From Todiramphus chloris collaris (lineage: Eukaryota > Chordata > Aves > Coraciiformes > Alcedinidae): a DNA stretch of 64,000 bases. Both the position numbers and the translations under genes were made by a program. The notes under the pieces were generated by a model. The model saw only the letters and a program-made list of their open reading frames with translations. It ran no database searches and was not told where the DNA came from. The stretch is taken from contig JANVCC010000014.1 of assembly GCA_025345505.1 (NCBI GenBank), positions 712,559-776,558 of the forward strand. Reading direction: 5' to 3'. Of this stretch, positions 37,247 to 49,272 are shown in pieces (position 1 is the stretch's first letter; each line of letters starts with the position of its first letter).

Positions 37247-40200
37247 ATGATCTCACAGTTCAAAACAGGGAAGAGAGCGGCACGGTATGACTAGCCAATT
37301 CTGTGCAGGCCTTAACAAGAACATCTCTTGTCTGTGGTTCACTTTATACTCACACTTTAATCTCTGCCTAGTTTACGCTTGCAGTTTCACACTGTAAATG
37401 TATGAAATATTCTTTATATTGACACCTTCTTCCACATAGCACTCTCAGTTACATTAATAAACACTCCATAGTACACATTGAACAGGAGGTGTCTAAATAA
37501 AAGTTAGCAGATTGTGTTGTATTGTGAACTCCCTTTGCAGAGACATAAAAAAAGTCTTTTACTGTAAACAGGAAATGAGTAAGCAAAAAAGCAGTATATA
37601 AAATAACAAGCAGTTTAAAGATAGACTGAGAATTTTGCTTGTCTGCCTCATAGTACAGAAATAAAGGGCTATGTAATGAAATCAGAAGGTGGTAAATTAT
37701 AAAGTGTTAAAATATTTTGTGACAAAATGCATGTAATTGTATAAATAAACCAGCACAACTTGACAAGACTTAATAAAATTAAGAAATAATTTGCAGACTC
37801 ATCTACGTATCAAATACATCTAAAGAAACAACTAATGGCAGCAAGACAAAAAAAATGGATATGAAATCTTCAGAATTTTAGTCTAACAGCCATTACTAAA
37901 TATCAGTATAGTAGGTGGACATGAGAAGGAAAGAGATTACCATGTAGGGGGTTGTGTACGGAGAAGATTATAAATTTCCCTCTGAGATATCTGGTCCTGG
38001 TCATTTTAACAGATACATACAAATCTGTGCTGATCTTCTGTCTCATCCGCTGTGGCTGTTCTGTGCTTGATCCCATCCCTGAATTACAGATCACACATTC
38101 ATCCCTATGCATTTCTGAAGCTGAGTAAAATTTTCTTGCATAACATCACGATTGAAATTAACCTTTTGATTACAGCAGAAACAGTTAATAACTAAATAGA
38201 GGGAAAATTAAATCTGCAGATTAAAAAAGCCATTTCTTTGGGCCTTACTACTGGCAAATTTATGCCCTTTTCTGTAAATAAACTGTATTTTGATTAAGCA
38301 GTCAAGTTCTCTTTTGTTTTGTACTCTCCCTGTTTAATCAACAACAGCAAGAGAGATAGAATCAGGTCCTTGATTGCTATTGATGGCTTATTGTAAACAG
38401 TTGGTTGCAAGACAATGCAAAACAAGGGCATGATTGATATTGTGACAAACAAAAAAACTAGGAAAGACAGATGCAAATGCAGTTTTTACCTTGATTCCTC
38501 CTTGGAAAAAAGAAATTAAAAAAAAAAAAACAAACACCGTAAATTGTCTGTTAATAATTTCACGGTTAAGAAGCAAAACCCCAATAAAAGACAGGCTAGC
38601 CACGAGTGACAAGGGTGCAAGACCCAACAGGCAAGTGGCAGGAAACCCCCTTGTTTTGCAATTACAAACCCAGGCAGCGAAATCATGAGCGTAAAGCCAC
38701 TCATCCTGTACATAATGTATGGTTTTGGTTGCTTGCTTTTCTTTAATCTGGAACAGAAGTAAAGGCTCCCGGGTTTACACTTCTGATAGATAAAAACCTG
38801 TTCGCTAAGGCTTGCAATTTAAACATATGGTTACCAGGAGAATTTGCTGTCTACCTATAATTTTTGTGTAACAAGTGCATGTCATAGCAAATATAACTCT
38901 TCTTTAAAGTAGCAATGATGCTGTAATGTGATTTATATAGAAAAAGATCTCTACTTTTCAGAGTAAAGAAGTAACAGGATAAACCTTTACAAACTTCCCT
39001 ACTAAGCCCTGCATGCAAGAAATACCAGTCCCTTACACACACTTAGTGAAATTTCAAACTGTTATATTATCTGTCTGCGCATGTAAACATGCATATATGT
39101 TTACAATATAGATGTATATTCTGTTTTCTATTACAATAAGTTGTCTAAACTCAATTTAGTAATCTAGACCTTAGAGAAATCTGCTTTGAGGCTAAGTCAG
39201 GGAGTAGGAAAACATCTTCGAGCTGGGGTTGTGGAATAAAATGCTCTGCAATACTGAAGCAATTTGTCCTACATTTATCAAGCAACAGTCAGAGTGACAT
39301 GTAGTGGGTCACTGGGTGATGGTCTTTTGCAAGTTTCTACAATAAAAATACCAGCCTAGCTTTAAAAAAGATAGCTTTAGAGATTGCAACTCTTCACTCG
39401 AATTATTGGGTAGTTTGGATTAAGGCCTTTTACTAGATGAAAAATGCTTGTTATAAAACAGACTTAAATCTTAGTTTTAAAAGCTTCTTATGCATGTGAA
39501 CTACCTGTGTCATTTTATAATCTTATGATGGTACTCAAAAGCATACTTTTACACACAAAAAAAAAGCCCAAACCCAGAAACTAAAAATATATCTAACATA
39601 TACACAAGCAGTGATAACCGGGTTCTTTATGTTAGGTTTACTGACATTAAATACTGATTGTAAATGGCTGATATTACTGAAACAGCAGCAGCAGATTAGA
39701 AACAATACAAACCCAAGACTAATTCATAATCTAAAATGCATCGTTTCTAACCACTGCACCTCAGAATGCAAATATTACCTATCAGGCTCGAGCAATCTCA
39801 GCTCTCAAGGCAGCCAAAGGACTAAGAAATATCCACTTTGTTACATATTTGAGAGTCTCTAGTGAAAGATTTTTAAAAATGGCTGGTCTTTCATTTTGCA
39901 CTGTCTCAGCAGACTGGGAAGTGATGATGTTGTTGAATTAAACTGCTGTCTTAATAGACTTGGAAATTAAACTATCATAAGTAACGTATTATGTATAATT
40001 GAAATAGTTGATTACCTCTGAAAAATATGAAGACTAATATATGCGTAGTTGGAAGCAGACATCTTTAGATAATTCTGAAAGAGTTTTCTTAACAACTGTC
40101 AGGATGAGCCCTTGGCTTTCTGCAGCTTTAATTTTTATCAGCAGAATGAATTGTGTTTGATAATTTCTAGTGCGTATATTCTAGGGGGTCAAACTGCAAA

Positions 40201-43200
40201 TCTGGAGCATTTTATGCTCCCTCACAGACAAGGGTTAAGAGGAGACAGTGTAAGGTCTGAGCCCAGCTGAATCTTCTCTGCAGTTGTTCTTGAGGCAATT
40301 CAGCACTGATCACACTATGGTTTGCTTTTATACTGACAAAAATGAGGTGAAGAATGAAAAATAAAGCACGGTGTTTACAGAGACTTGGATCACCTCAAGG
40401 ACAAGGAATGAGAAATGGTGTTTCAGCTGTCTCCTCTTACCTTATTTATGTCACATGTGAATTTGTGCTTAAGCATAACAGGACCTCTTTATTCTTTTCT
40501 TTAACTTTTCCCTTTAAATTTAAAATGTTGAGTCTGTTATTGGCCTTGCTAGCTTTTTATACAGTTGTTTTGTGATTAGTAAATCAATACAAGGCTATAG
40601 AATAGCCAAAATCCAAACCATTACGGCACAAGCCAAACATAAACAAGTTATATAACACTGCAATCATTCATTTAGTAAAGTAAGTGGAAAATTCGAGGTG
40701 TACGTAATCTTTTTGGACAACTGACAGGCAGGTGTGATCAAGAGAATGGGGAATCCAGTGATTGTAGGCAGATAGAGAGACAGGTTTGTCTGGGTGATTA
40801 GAGAGTAAAGTGAGATGGAATTGGGAAAAATGGGGAAAGCATCATCTGTCCTGGGACAAGGAGAATTAGTGCAGAGACTGCTGAGGAGTTTAGAGGAACT
40901 GGGTGCAGCAGTCATGGCTGTCTGGGGAAATTCAGGAGCCAGAACCCATTGAAAAGAGTGCAAAGCAGCCATGCTAGAAAAGTGGTAAAAAGAAGTGCAG
41001 AGCAGACTGACGGACCCTCTCTGATTCTCAATAATCCCCCAGTATATTCGATATAGAAGGGAGAAAGGTAACAATGGGCTTCAGGCACCTCCCAGCTCAG
41101 GGCACTATACACATCCCTCCTGTTCATGGTCCACCTCCCCACATTACCTCTGAGCACAACTTTGCCTGGGGTCAGTGTGGGGCAGCTGGCCCCAGCCCAA
41201 GCCCTGTTGCAGGATTGATGGTTTTACTGCATCCAGCTTTTCAGCTCCACTTGCTTTCAGACATCCTGACCCCACAGACCAGAATATAGCCCATCTTCAT
41301 CCTTCCTGCTGCATGCCACGATCTGGGTTAACAGTGTGCTGGATCGTTTTTTGTCAAAATTAAACCAAAGACAAACCATCCTCTAGCCTTTCTCACAACT
41401 CCTATTTTCTGTCATCTGCATGTCTTCCTTTGCTCGGCATTTGCATCGTGTTTTGGCCTGATCTTCTTTCCTCCAGCTTGTTATATGCATCTCTTTACCC
41501 ATCACTGCATTTGCTCTCTCATATGCCACAGACTAGAGACAGGCAGTCGGAAACATCCCAGTCAGTCTTTTAACAACAACAACAACAACAAAACCAAGAG
41601 ATGTTCTTCCCATGATGAAGTCACAGAGCACTGCAGTCAGGAACCTGCCCTGAAGGAGCACAGGAAATACATGCAGTTAAGTGCAAAAGCAGTGTGGATC
41701 CTAAAGACAACATGTATTAGCTCCAATCTAAGAAACAGGAATACATGAGGAAAAGTATCTTCACACGGTTGTGAGGCACACACAAAAAGAGCAGGGCACA
41801 AAGCCAGGTCCCTTCAAGCTGTATGAAAAGTTCACAAGAGGTAAGAATTGCCATCTTTAGGCAGCAGAAGATGCATTCCCTGTCTAAAACTTCAGCCGCA
41901 TCCCTGACCACACGGGCATATCTGTATGGCACAGTCTTAGCCATTTCTGTACTGCTCTGAAGATCTTGACATCCAAACTCCCATCTCCCAACTTCCTTGA
42001 CCTGGACACGCATCTGTCATCAGTATGAGGGCTGCCCTGCTTGTGGTGTGAAGTCACCTGCTTATCTATAATGAGTGGGACTTAACACAGCTGGCATGCC
42101 TAAAAACAAGGCTTCCAGAGCTTTGTAGGATTTGGTCCCACTGCTTCCTGAGGCCATCCAGCTGCCAGGGATAGAAGTGACTGTAGTCTTCACAGAAGTG
42201 TCCACAGACAACATGGATGAGACCAATGAACTCTGCTACTGAACCTTTAATACTTAACAGTAGCAGTGTTGTTGTGGCCCTGTTTGGCTGAGGATATGGG
42301 CAGGGTTACTTGTTCCTGAAAGCTTCTCTCCTATGTTCTCCCCACAAACCTTGCCTTGTGTAATATTGTTGTACGTGGTACTGAAGTATCCTTGCAAGCA
42401 GATGGAACAAAAATACAGGTGCAGATCAATTTGTGATATCCAGTTTGTGAGAGGTGATTCTGCCTTTTTATTTCCTTCACATTAGAATGGTGCTAGTCAA
42501 GTTTCTGATGAAAGATGTTATTATCTTACAGTATTGCTAAGGAGGAGATCAAAGACACATGGAGGACCTGGTGTCATGGAAAACTCTTGCTTTGGACCAT
42601 AATCTTGTCTGCTGAACCTCAACAAAATCCTCTTAGCTAGGGGTTGGGCAGTGTTGCACAGCGCATGCCACTGGTGCTTGCAGACGTCACTATACAAACA
42701 CGGAAATAACCACACAGCAATTATCGACACTAGACATTTTTTAACACAAGTGAACTGTCAACAAATCAATTTCTATAGTTGGCATAATTAATTTTTTTAT
42801 GTTTAATAGCATTATTTTATCAGTGTTGGAATGTTGCCAGGTCCACCTCCTTTGTTTAATTCTGTCTGAAATTCCTCTGTTCCTCTTCCACCTTAAATAA
42901 CATTGTGCCATTTTGGTGCAACACCTTTTCCCATGCCCCATCCAAGACATTAAGGGACATATTAGCCAGGGTTGGATGTGGTGTGGAACCTTGATACTCT
43001 GATCTTAGTTTCTCTGATTTCCTGATGAAAGTCAATCATTTTGTTTTGCTCTCAGTTTAGCGTGGGGTTTCGTTTCTTTTCTTTGGATTTGTAAATACGC
43101 TGGGTCCTATCCTCTGATTGTTTAGCAGCCCTTGTATGCAGGATCTTGTCAAAGAGCTTTTGAAACTACATGTATGTTAATCCATCAGTTTATGTACTTA

Positions 43201-43290
43201 TGGACATTTTCAATTTGCTACATCTAGAATTTCCACATTTTGTTATCTTTCAGCCAATTCACCAAGCCAGGTTGAGTTTTTATTATTTTT

Positions 43291-43605
43291 TAGAGTGGTT
43301 TGAGATGGAAGGGACCTTAAAGATCACCTAGTTCTAACCCCCCTGCCATGGGCAGGGACACCTCTCACTAGATGAGGTTTCTTAAAGCTCTGTCCAACCT
43401 GGCCTTGAACACAGCCAGGGAGGGGGCATGCACAGCTTCTCTAGACAACCTGTTCCAGTGCCTCACCACCCTCACAATGAAGAATTTCTTCCTATTATCT
43501 AATATAAACCTACCTTCTTTCAATTTAAAACCATTACCCATCATCATATTAGTACACTCCTTGATAATGAGTCCCTCCCCATCTTTCCTTTACAGGCCCT
43601 CTGCA
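43291..43605 (-). mobile_element. CR1 LINE 3' fragment, antisense
   Basis: The plus strand reads as the reverse complement of a CR1 tail: AGATGGAAGGGACCTTAAAG, then ATCACCTAGTTCTAACCCCC, CAACCTGGCCTTGAACACAG and CTGTTCCAGTGCCTCACCAC. The GATTCT octamers expected beyond the 3' end are missing or decayed. About 315 bases of the element's 3' region are present, inserted opposite to the DHRSX/ZBED1 direction. Confidence 0.95.
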
Positions 43606-46600
43606 GTTACCGAGTAGTTTTTAGGCTGCTAATACCCCTACTCAATTCTAAATAGATTTACTATTTTTAAGATTTTTATGACATAAGTTGTTTTTAGCAA
43701 AAGGTCTCGTATTTTTGTTGGCAGCTCATAATCTGCTTTATACTTATGTTCCCGCAGAAGTTTTGTATGCAAATACATGTGTTTGGAGAATTTATTTTAA
43801 TTTTAATTTTAATTTTTACCTTTTATTTCTGTTGTTGCTTTTTACTCCATGCCTTTGTCTGCTTCTTTGGTTTTTGAGTCTTGACTAAACTGCAGGAAGG
43901 ATGCCCAGATCTTATACAATATGGAGTAAGGGTATACTGGGGCAGAGAGGATATAAACCCAGACCCAATTACTCATGCTCCAGGATTTCCAGACCAGATA
44001 TATCCTGAAAGTGTGACTGAATACTCAGGTGCAAAACCAGAATAGTTGCTGCAGCAATGGTTGCTTTAAGAAACCTAAATGATAGTAATAAGCACACTAT
44101 GCTCCTTGCATAATAGCTGAGTGGTTTGAGAATTTGTCTGGAGAGCGGAAATTGTCCCTATTCCAGAACTCTATTTGTATTTACCAGTTCATATTTCATC
44201 CTGTTCTTCTCCAGTCTAAAACGCGTAGGCTCTTTGAGGAATATGGATTGGAACTCTGTCCCCTCATTTCCATGATTCTAGGCTAAAAGCCCTCAGATTT
44301 CATTTCTTTACTGTTTTTCTGGGCTTCACATCCTTATGACTATAGCCACACTGGCAAGGGTCAGTTTTTCCCCAGTGAGACTATTTTCTTGAAAAGTGAA
44401 ATAGCTGAAAAAGACTGAGGGGGATCAAAAGCTGTCCCCCTTCCTGGGCAGATGCCATAGCACAACTTCTGTTACACAGAAGGTCGATCTTACATTCATC
44501 TACTATATATCTCCCTCAGTGTTACTAAAGAAAAATAAATATGTTCCATCAGATGATGCCCACAGCAGAGGAGCCTGCTCTCAGTCCCTGGGACTTCCTA
44601 CAGCATAGGGTGCGGATAGCTCTCCCCTTGGCAAAGTTTCTTTCCCCTTCCATGTAACCCATCCTCTCTAAGCTGCTGCGGAGGTTGCCTAAGAGCTTAC
44701 TGCTCTGTACAGTCCTGCTATAATCAGGTGCCCAGTATTAGGCAGGATGATGCCTACTTTGTGGGTACCCAAGATGACTCTTCTTCTGCACAGAGGGGGA
44801 AAAAAAGCATATGCTTCAATGTCAAAATTGTCTGCAGGTGCTCAAAACCCCACATGAATTCCAGCTGCAATCCCGACTGTTTCCCAGCACTACCTAATCT
44901 TGTGAGCACCTCCCTGCTGAACCTGAAAGTTCCTCGGGCATTTAACTTTAGTCACCCACACATGTTAAGGAGATCCTGTTTTGGGAAGATAGGCACTTAT
45001 CTCTTGCCTCAAGTCCCACTGCAATCCAGCTTAGGAAGGCAGGCATTTAAATCCCTTTTAGAAGCCTGAAAAATTAGCAGCAGTCAGAATTCTGTCTGGC
45101 TTCTTCCGGCATGGGCCAACAGCTTCGATATACGTGCAAAACGCGGAGAGCACGTCTCGAGCTAAGCACGGAAGTGTGCATGTTACCTTTTGAGAGGGAC
45201 TGATGTGACACAGATGACATCTTACGAGACTGCCCCAACTACTATGACGTGCTTGGGCAAAAAGCATTGACCTCTCCATCTGAATTTGAATCACCACGTG
45301 GCAGTGTACTGGGAGTTGTTGGCTCCAGTTCTCATCTCAAGGAGAGAAAAACTGAGGGGAGCAAACTCCCATACCTGGAAAAGATGTCATACAGGGGACT
45401 GTCATGGAACATGCAAGAAAAATAGGGCATACTCTCTCCTCCCTGTGCCAGAGAGCATCTGAACTGCTAAGCTAACCTTGGGTTCACTTTTGTCTGCTCT
45501 GCTGTGGCCCTGTGCCTCACACATTCCTGGCTGCACAGGCTCTTGGCTGCAACACCTACCATCCGTGCTACCTGATGGCTGCTGATTATGCCATTCTGCT
45601 AGGAAGTTTGAGCTCAGGGCTTAATTAGAGTCTAGAAACATCACCCACATCCTTTCTTATGGCTTTATGCATCTTTATGCAAAATGTGGGTGGAAGCACT
45701 GTGATCACACACTGCTTCATTAGCATCAGTCCTGCAGGAGGGACAGATAGGCGGGAACATGTGTGGATGGAGCATTACTAGAGTTTCTGACAACTTTCCA
45801 AGAGGATATCTGTGCTCTAACCGCAGGCTGGCTTTGCCCATTGGCACTGTGAGTACACTCACAGTTGGTGGAAAGAAGGAAGTGCTCACGGTAAGCACCT
45901 CAAAGGAAGCAGTCATCTTCTGCAGGTCTTCAGAAGTGCCTCGCTCTGTCCGCTACCCATAGAGCAAAACTGAGGCAAGTAGATTGCTCCTTTTTTCCCT
46001 TCCAGGGCTCAGACACATACAATTTCATTGAAGCAATAACATCTCAGTGAGGTATCTAGAGTAGATGGATGAGATTCCAGCTCAAACACTCAAGGCTTCA
46101 CGGTTAATAATTGCAAAAAAGCCTACAAAGTATCAATAAGTAAAGATGGTGGCTATTGAAAACGAAGGAAAAGCAAGTATCAATGAAAATTAGGATGTAT
46201 TATAAGGCACTATTTGAAAAGAATCAAAGACTTTTGTTAATATTCCTGTTTCTCCTCCATGCCTCACTAGCCTGTAGAAGAAATATGGTGTTGAAACAGG
46301 TTTTCCTCATCCTGTCTGTGCAGACGCACTTATGAACCGTGGAGGGGGTAAAAAGAATTTTAATACCTTGAGAAAAAAGTAGTGGGACCAATAAGACCAT
46401 AATGTTAACCCATGGTTGTTCCCCACTTAGCCTAATCCTTTGGATAGAAGACGACAGAGGAGTATTTAGTTCCATAGCTTGAATATGCATTGAGTGATTT
46501 TATTATACTGGAAAACCTGAGAAAGCACAGTATATTCATATACAGGCCGTGTAAATACACTGTAGGCAAGTTTCACAGTTCAGTGTTGCAAAGGGCTTTC

Positions 46601-48212
46601 ATTAATGTTGTAGTTCTGAGAAAAGGATGCAACGCAGCATAAAGGAGTCGAGATTTGATGTTTACTGAGATAAGTTGAAAGAATAATTCATCTTTACTGA
46701 GTGTCAGTGATTTTTCTTTCATGTATTTTATGTGAGGCTCTTTCTACTTCTCCGTGCATGGTTAAGAACAATATACATTAAGAATGAATCCTTCATTGAT
46801 GTGACTTCATGATGTTGTTTATTATTTGTTTGCATAATTCCATGTGTTAATAAAAAAAAAAAAATCACCAGAGATACATAAAATTAAATGGTTTTGTCCT
46901 GGAGCAACTACACACTGTGCTTTTACTTTATGCATATTTCTGATGGAAGACAGAAAGTTCTGCTGGGCAATATGATCAACATTGAAAAAGTATGTTGTTA
47001 ATTGCATTTTTTTTCTAGAAAGTGTGTTTATCTGTTTTATAAGGGGAGGAGATTACATTTGAGATGCACTTTCAGAACTTTGCATGGCTCCCCCATCATC
47101 ACCAAAGACAAAATGTTACCTAAGGAGTTGAAATTGAATATATAGGCCAATGTGTCCTCTTGTGAAATGACTGTTCGTATTTTTTTTTTTGGTTTGTATC
47201 AACATTGAGGCTCATCAGCATTTATGAAACACCACCGGTTCTGTGAATGAAAACCACAACATCTGGGGTAGGCGCTGTATTTCCCGTACCCGAAACCAGC
47301 CATCTACCAGAAGAACTGGTAAGGAGGACACGCTTTTTTGTCCCGAGTACTTGGCATCTTAAAAATGAAGCTGAGGATTTAAAACTGCCAAAACTTGTGA
47401 GAAAAGCCATATGATACACTAAGTATCACTGTAAAAAATGCGTTCATCAGGCTGGTATAGTTTAGGTGCCTGACATAGGAAGGCTTTGTACATAGAGCTG
47501 CATTTAGAGAAATCGATTATCTGCAACTGCCAGAGCTGCGACCACGAAGAGGAGTAAGCTTAACACATGCCTGAGGCAACAAGGGCCGTGCCCAGCCCCG
47601 AGTGATGTCCACGGGATTCAGCAGCAGCAGCAGCAGCCCCTCACCTGTGCCAGAGAGAAAGGAAACCGGGAGGCAACTCAGCGCTTTGAAGCCACAGGAT
47701 GCCGAACAGAGCCGTGTGCCTCATCCCCGCCTAGACACCGCCGACTGCTTGTAGCTGTAACACACCTGGCAGCGAAAGTCGGGTTCACCCCAACCCCGGC
47801 GGCCTGTCACACCGCCTCCCACTCCCGCCGCCCCTCGCCGCTGAGTGACACCGCCGCGGAGCGACACTCCCCGCCTCGCCCCCTCCCCAGCTCCCCGGGA
47901 GCCCCGGCGGGTGGCGAGCGGCCGCTCCGTGGCTGCCGGAGGCCGGTCCACGCGCCGCCGCCCCTTCCCTCCCCGCGCCGGCCGCGCCGCGGCCCTTCCC
48001 CCGCCGCACATGCCCAGAAGGGCGGGAGCCGCGGCGCGCTCGGGCGCTGCTGTGACAGCGGCGGCGCTTTCCCTTCCGCTGGGTGGGGACAGCGCCGCGC
48101 CCCCCCCGGCCCGGCCCGGCGGCGGAGCAGAGGCACCGTGCCCCGCACAGCCCAGCCGCTTGCCGAGCTCCTTCCCCGCCTCGAGCAAGCTTCCGCGGGG
48201 CGGGAGGCGGCC

Positions 48213-48324
48213 ATGTCGCTATTGTCTACGCTGGTGCCCTTGCTCCGGGTGTACCGCATCGGCCTCCTCGTCATCCTGCACCAGCTCCGCCACCGCCTCC
48301 GCCCGCGCTGCCCCCCGGCCCCAG
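48213..48324 (+). CDS. DHRSX: DHRSX first coding exon (partial gene)
   Basis: The ATG at 48213 in good context (GGCCATGT, G at -3) opens 37 codons plus one base, ending at CCAG|GTGAGC. The product begins MSLLSTLVPLLRVYRIGLLV and continues with a basic stretch (HQLRHRLRPRC). It resembles the N-terminal membrane segment of vertebrate DHRSX in the pattern MS-LS, LRVY, G and VIL-QL, by memory of the human protein. DHRSX is a short-chain dehydrogenase/reductase. Recent work assigns it oxidation and reduction steps between polyprenol and dolichol. The catalytic SDR exons (TGxxxGxG and YxxxK) are not in this window, so intron 1 exceeds 15.6 kb. The position next to ZBED1 supports the call. Confidence 0.75.
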
Positions 48325-48330
48325 GTGAGC
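48325..48330 (+). other. DHRSX: Splice donor of DHRSX exon 1 (GTGAGC)
   Basis: CCAG|GTGAGC is a near-consensus donor. It leaves the coding frame in phase 1, with one base of codon 38 in exon 1. It may also serve ZBED1 mRNAs that start in the same exon. Confidence 0.75.
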
Positions 48331-49014
48331 ACCGCAGCCGGCGCCGCGGGGCGGGGAGGGGCGGCTGCGGGACGGGAGGCGGCAGGCCCCGCCGCAGAGA
48401 AGGGGAAAGTTTGCCGCGCTTCTCTCTACCCGCTGGGGAGGGCGGCTGCGGCCGTGCCGCGGGGACCGTGGGGCCGAGACCTCGCGGCTCAGCCGGAGGG
48501 CCCGGACAGGACAGGACAGGACAGCCCAGCCGCGACCTTGCCCGCAGCGGACGGTCACCCGGGCCGCGCCGCGTCCTCCACAGCGGGGCAGGAGCTGAGA
48601 CACCTCGGCGGCCTCGACCGCCGCTGCGCTCCTACCCTACTCCCGTCCTTTGGCCGGGGCCCACCGCACCGCCTGAGGGCAACGGCCCGGGGAGGTTGCG
48701 GCTGGCGGGCCGCCCTCCCCGCCTCCGCCGCGCCGGGCCCCTCCCTCGCCGCCGCCGGGGGGGTGGTGGGCCCCGGCCCCTACCGCCCCGTCCGGCCCCC
48801 AGGCCGCAGCCGCCCCGGACGCGGGGCGGGGCAGGGGGCCGGGCCCGGGATGGGCGCCTGGCTGCACGCTGGCCTAAGTGCGGCCTCGGGAGGCGGCGTG
48901 GGGACTCTGCGGGCCGGGGGTCCCCGCTTCTCCTCTTCCTCCTTTTTTGCTTTCTGGCGGTTTCGCCTCAGACCTTGGCTCAGAGCCGCGCGGGCGCAGC
49001 CTCCTTCTGCCCAG

Positions 49015-49020
49015 GTAGGT
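49015..49020 (+). other. Alternative splice donor (CCAG|GTAGGT)
   Basis: A second good donor lies 690 bases downstream, inside the same CpG island and preceded by a pyrimidine-rich stretch. It could end an alternative non-coding first exon of ZBED1 that begins downstream of the DHRSX ATG, which would avoid the upstream ORF. Confidence 0.35.
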
Positions 49021-49229
49021 GCTTGGAAGGCGGGTAGCGGTGGGCAGACTCCCGCCGGCCCAGGCGCTCCAGCCGCCGCCGCCCGCCGTTCCCCCGCGAT
49101 GCCGCCGGCCCCGCCGGCCGCTGCTTCCGCCCGCCGGGGCGGCTGGGACCGCCGGCTTTAGTGTCCCTGCTCCGGCCGCTCCGGGAGGGGAACGTACCCG
49201 CCCCCCAAAAGCTTAGTCTTTGATAGCGC

Positions 49230-49272
49230 CTGTCGCTCACTGACAGCCTTTAAGCTGACAAGTGAGCGACAG
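49230..49272 (+). other. Perfect 12-bp inverted repeat (hairpin)
   Basis: CTGTCGCTCACT (49230-49241) is the exact reverse complement of AGTGAGCGACAG (49261-49272). The 19-base spacer itself holds CAGC and GCTG around CTTTAA, so the stem can extend past a small internal loop. It lies just outside the CpG island in intron 1. Confidence 0.9.

Larger units (their letters stand above)
32713..47689. other. Intergenic sequence upstream of the DHRSX island
   Basis: No confident gene is seen. The stretch holds an exon-like minus-strand frame (36930-37246), an antisense CR1 fragment (43291-43605), TTTTAA repeats near 43793-43817 and a small cluster of CpGs near 45105-45180. A CAG run (about five units) lies at about 47621-47637. 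Short hairpins occur at 35307-35342 and 40204-40220. Confidence 0.55.
47690..49210. promoter_or_regulatory. CpG island promoter of DHRSX and probably ZBED1
   Basis: About 1.5 kb is extremely GC- and CpG-rich, with GC boxes including GGGGCGGGAG at 48197-48206, immediately before the DHRSX ATG. No TATA box is evident. It covers the first coding exon and the start of intron 1. From memory, human DHRSX and ZBED1 have overlapping 5' ends, and the same arrangement is likely here because both lie on the plus strand with one island. A (GGACA)n short repeat occurs near 48508-48529. Confidence 0.88.

Noticed and set aside
44728..45069. 113-codon plus-strand frame
   Set aside because: There is no recognisable domain, no island and no paired splice signals. 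Parts recall an old dispersed repeat. It is not supportable as a gene.
47845..49161. Open frame of 438 codons across the second CpG island
   Set aside because: It is Ala, Pro, Gly and Arg-rich with no domain, runs through the DHRSX donor and overlaps long frames on the other strand. Stop codons are rare in GC-rich DNA, so this is a composition effect.
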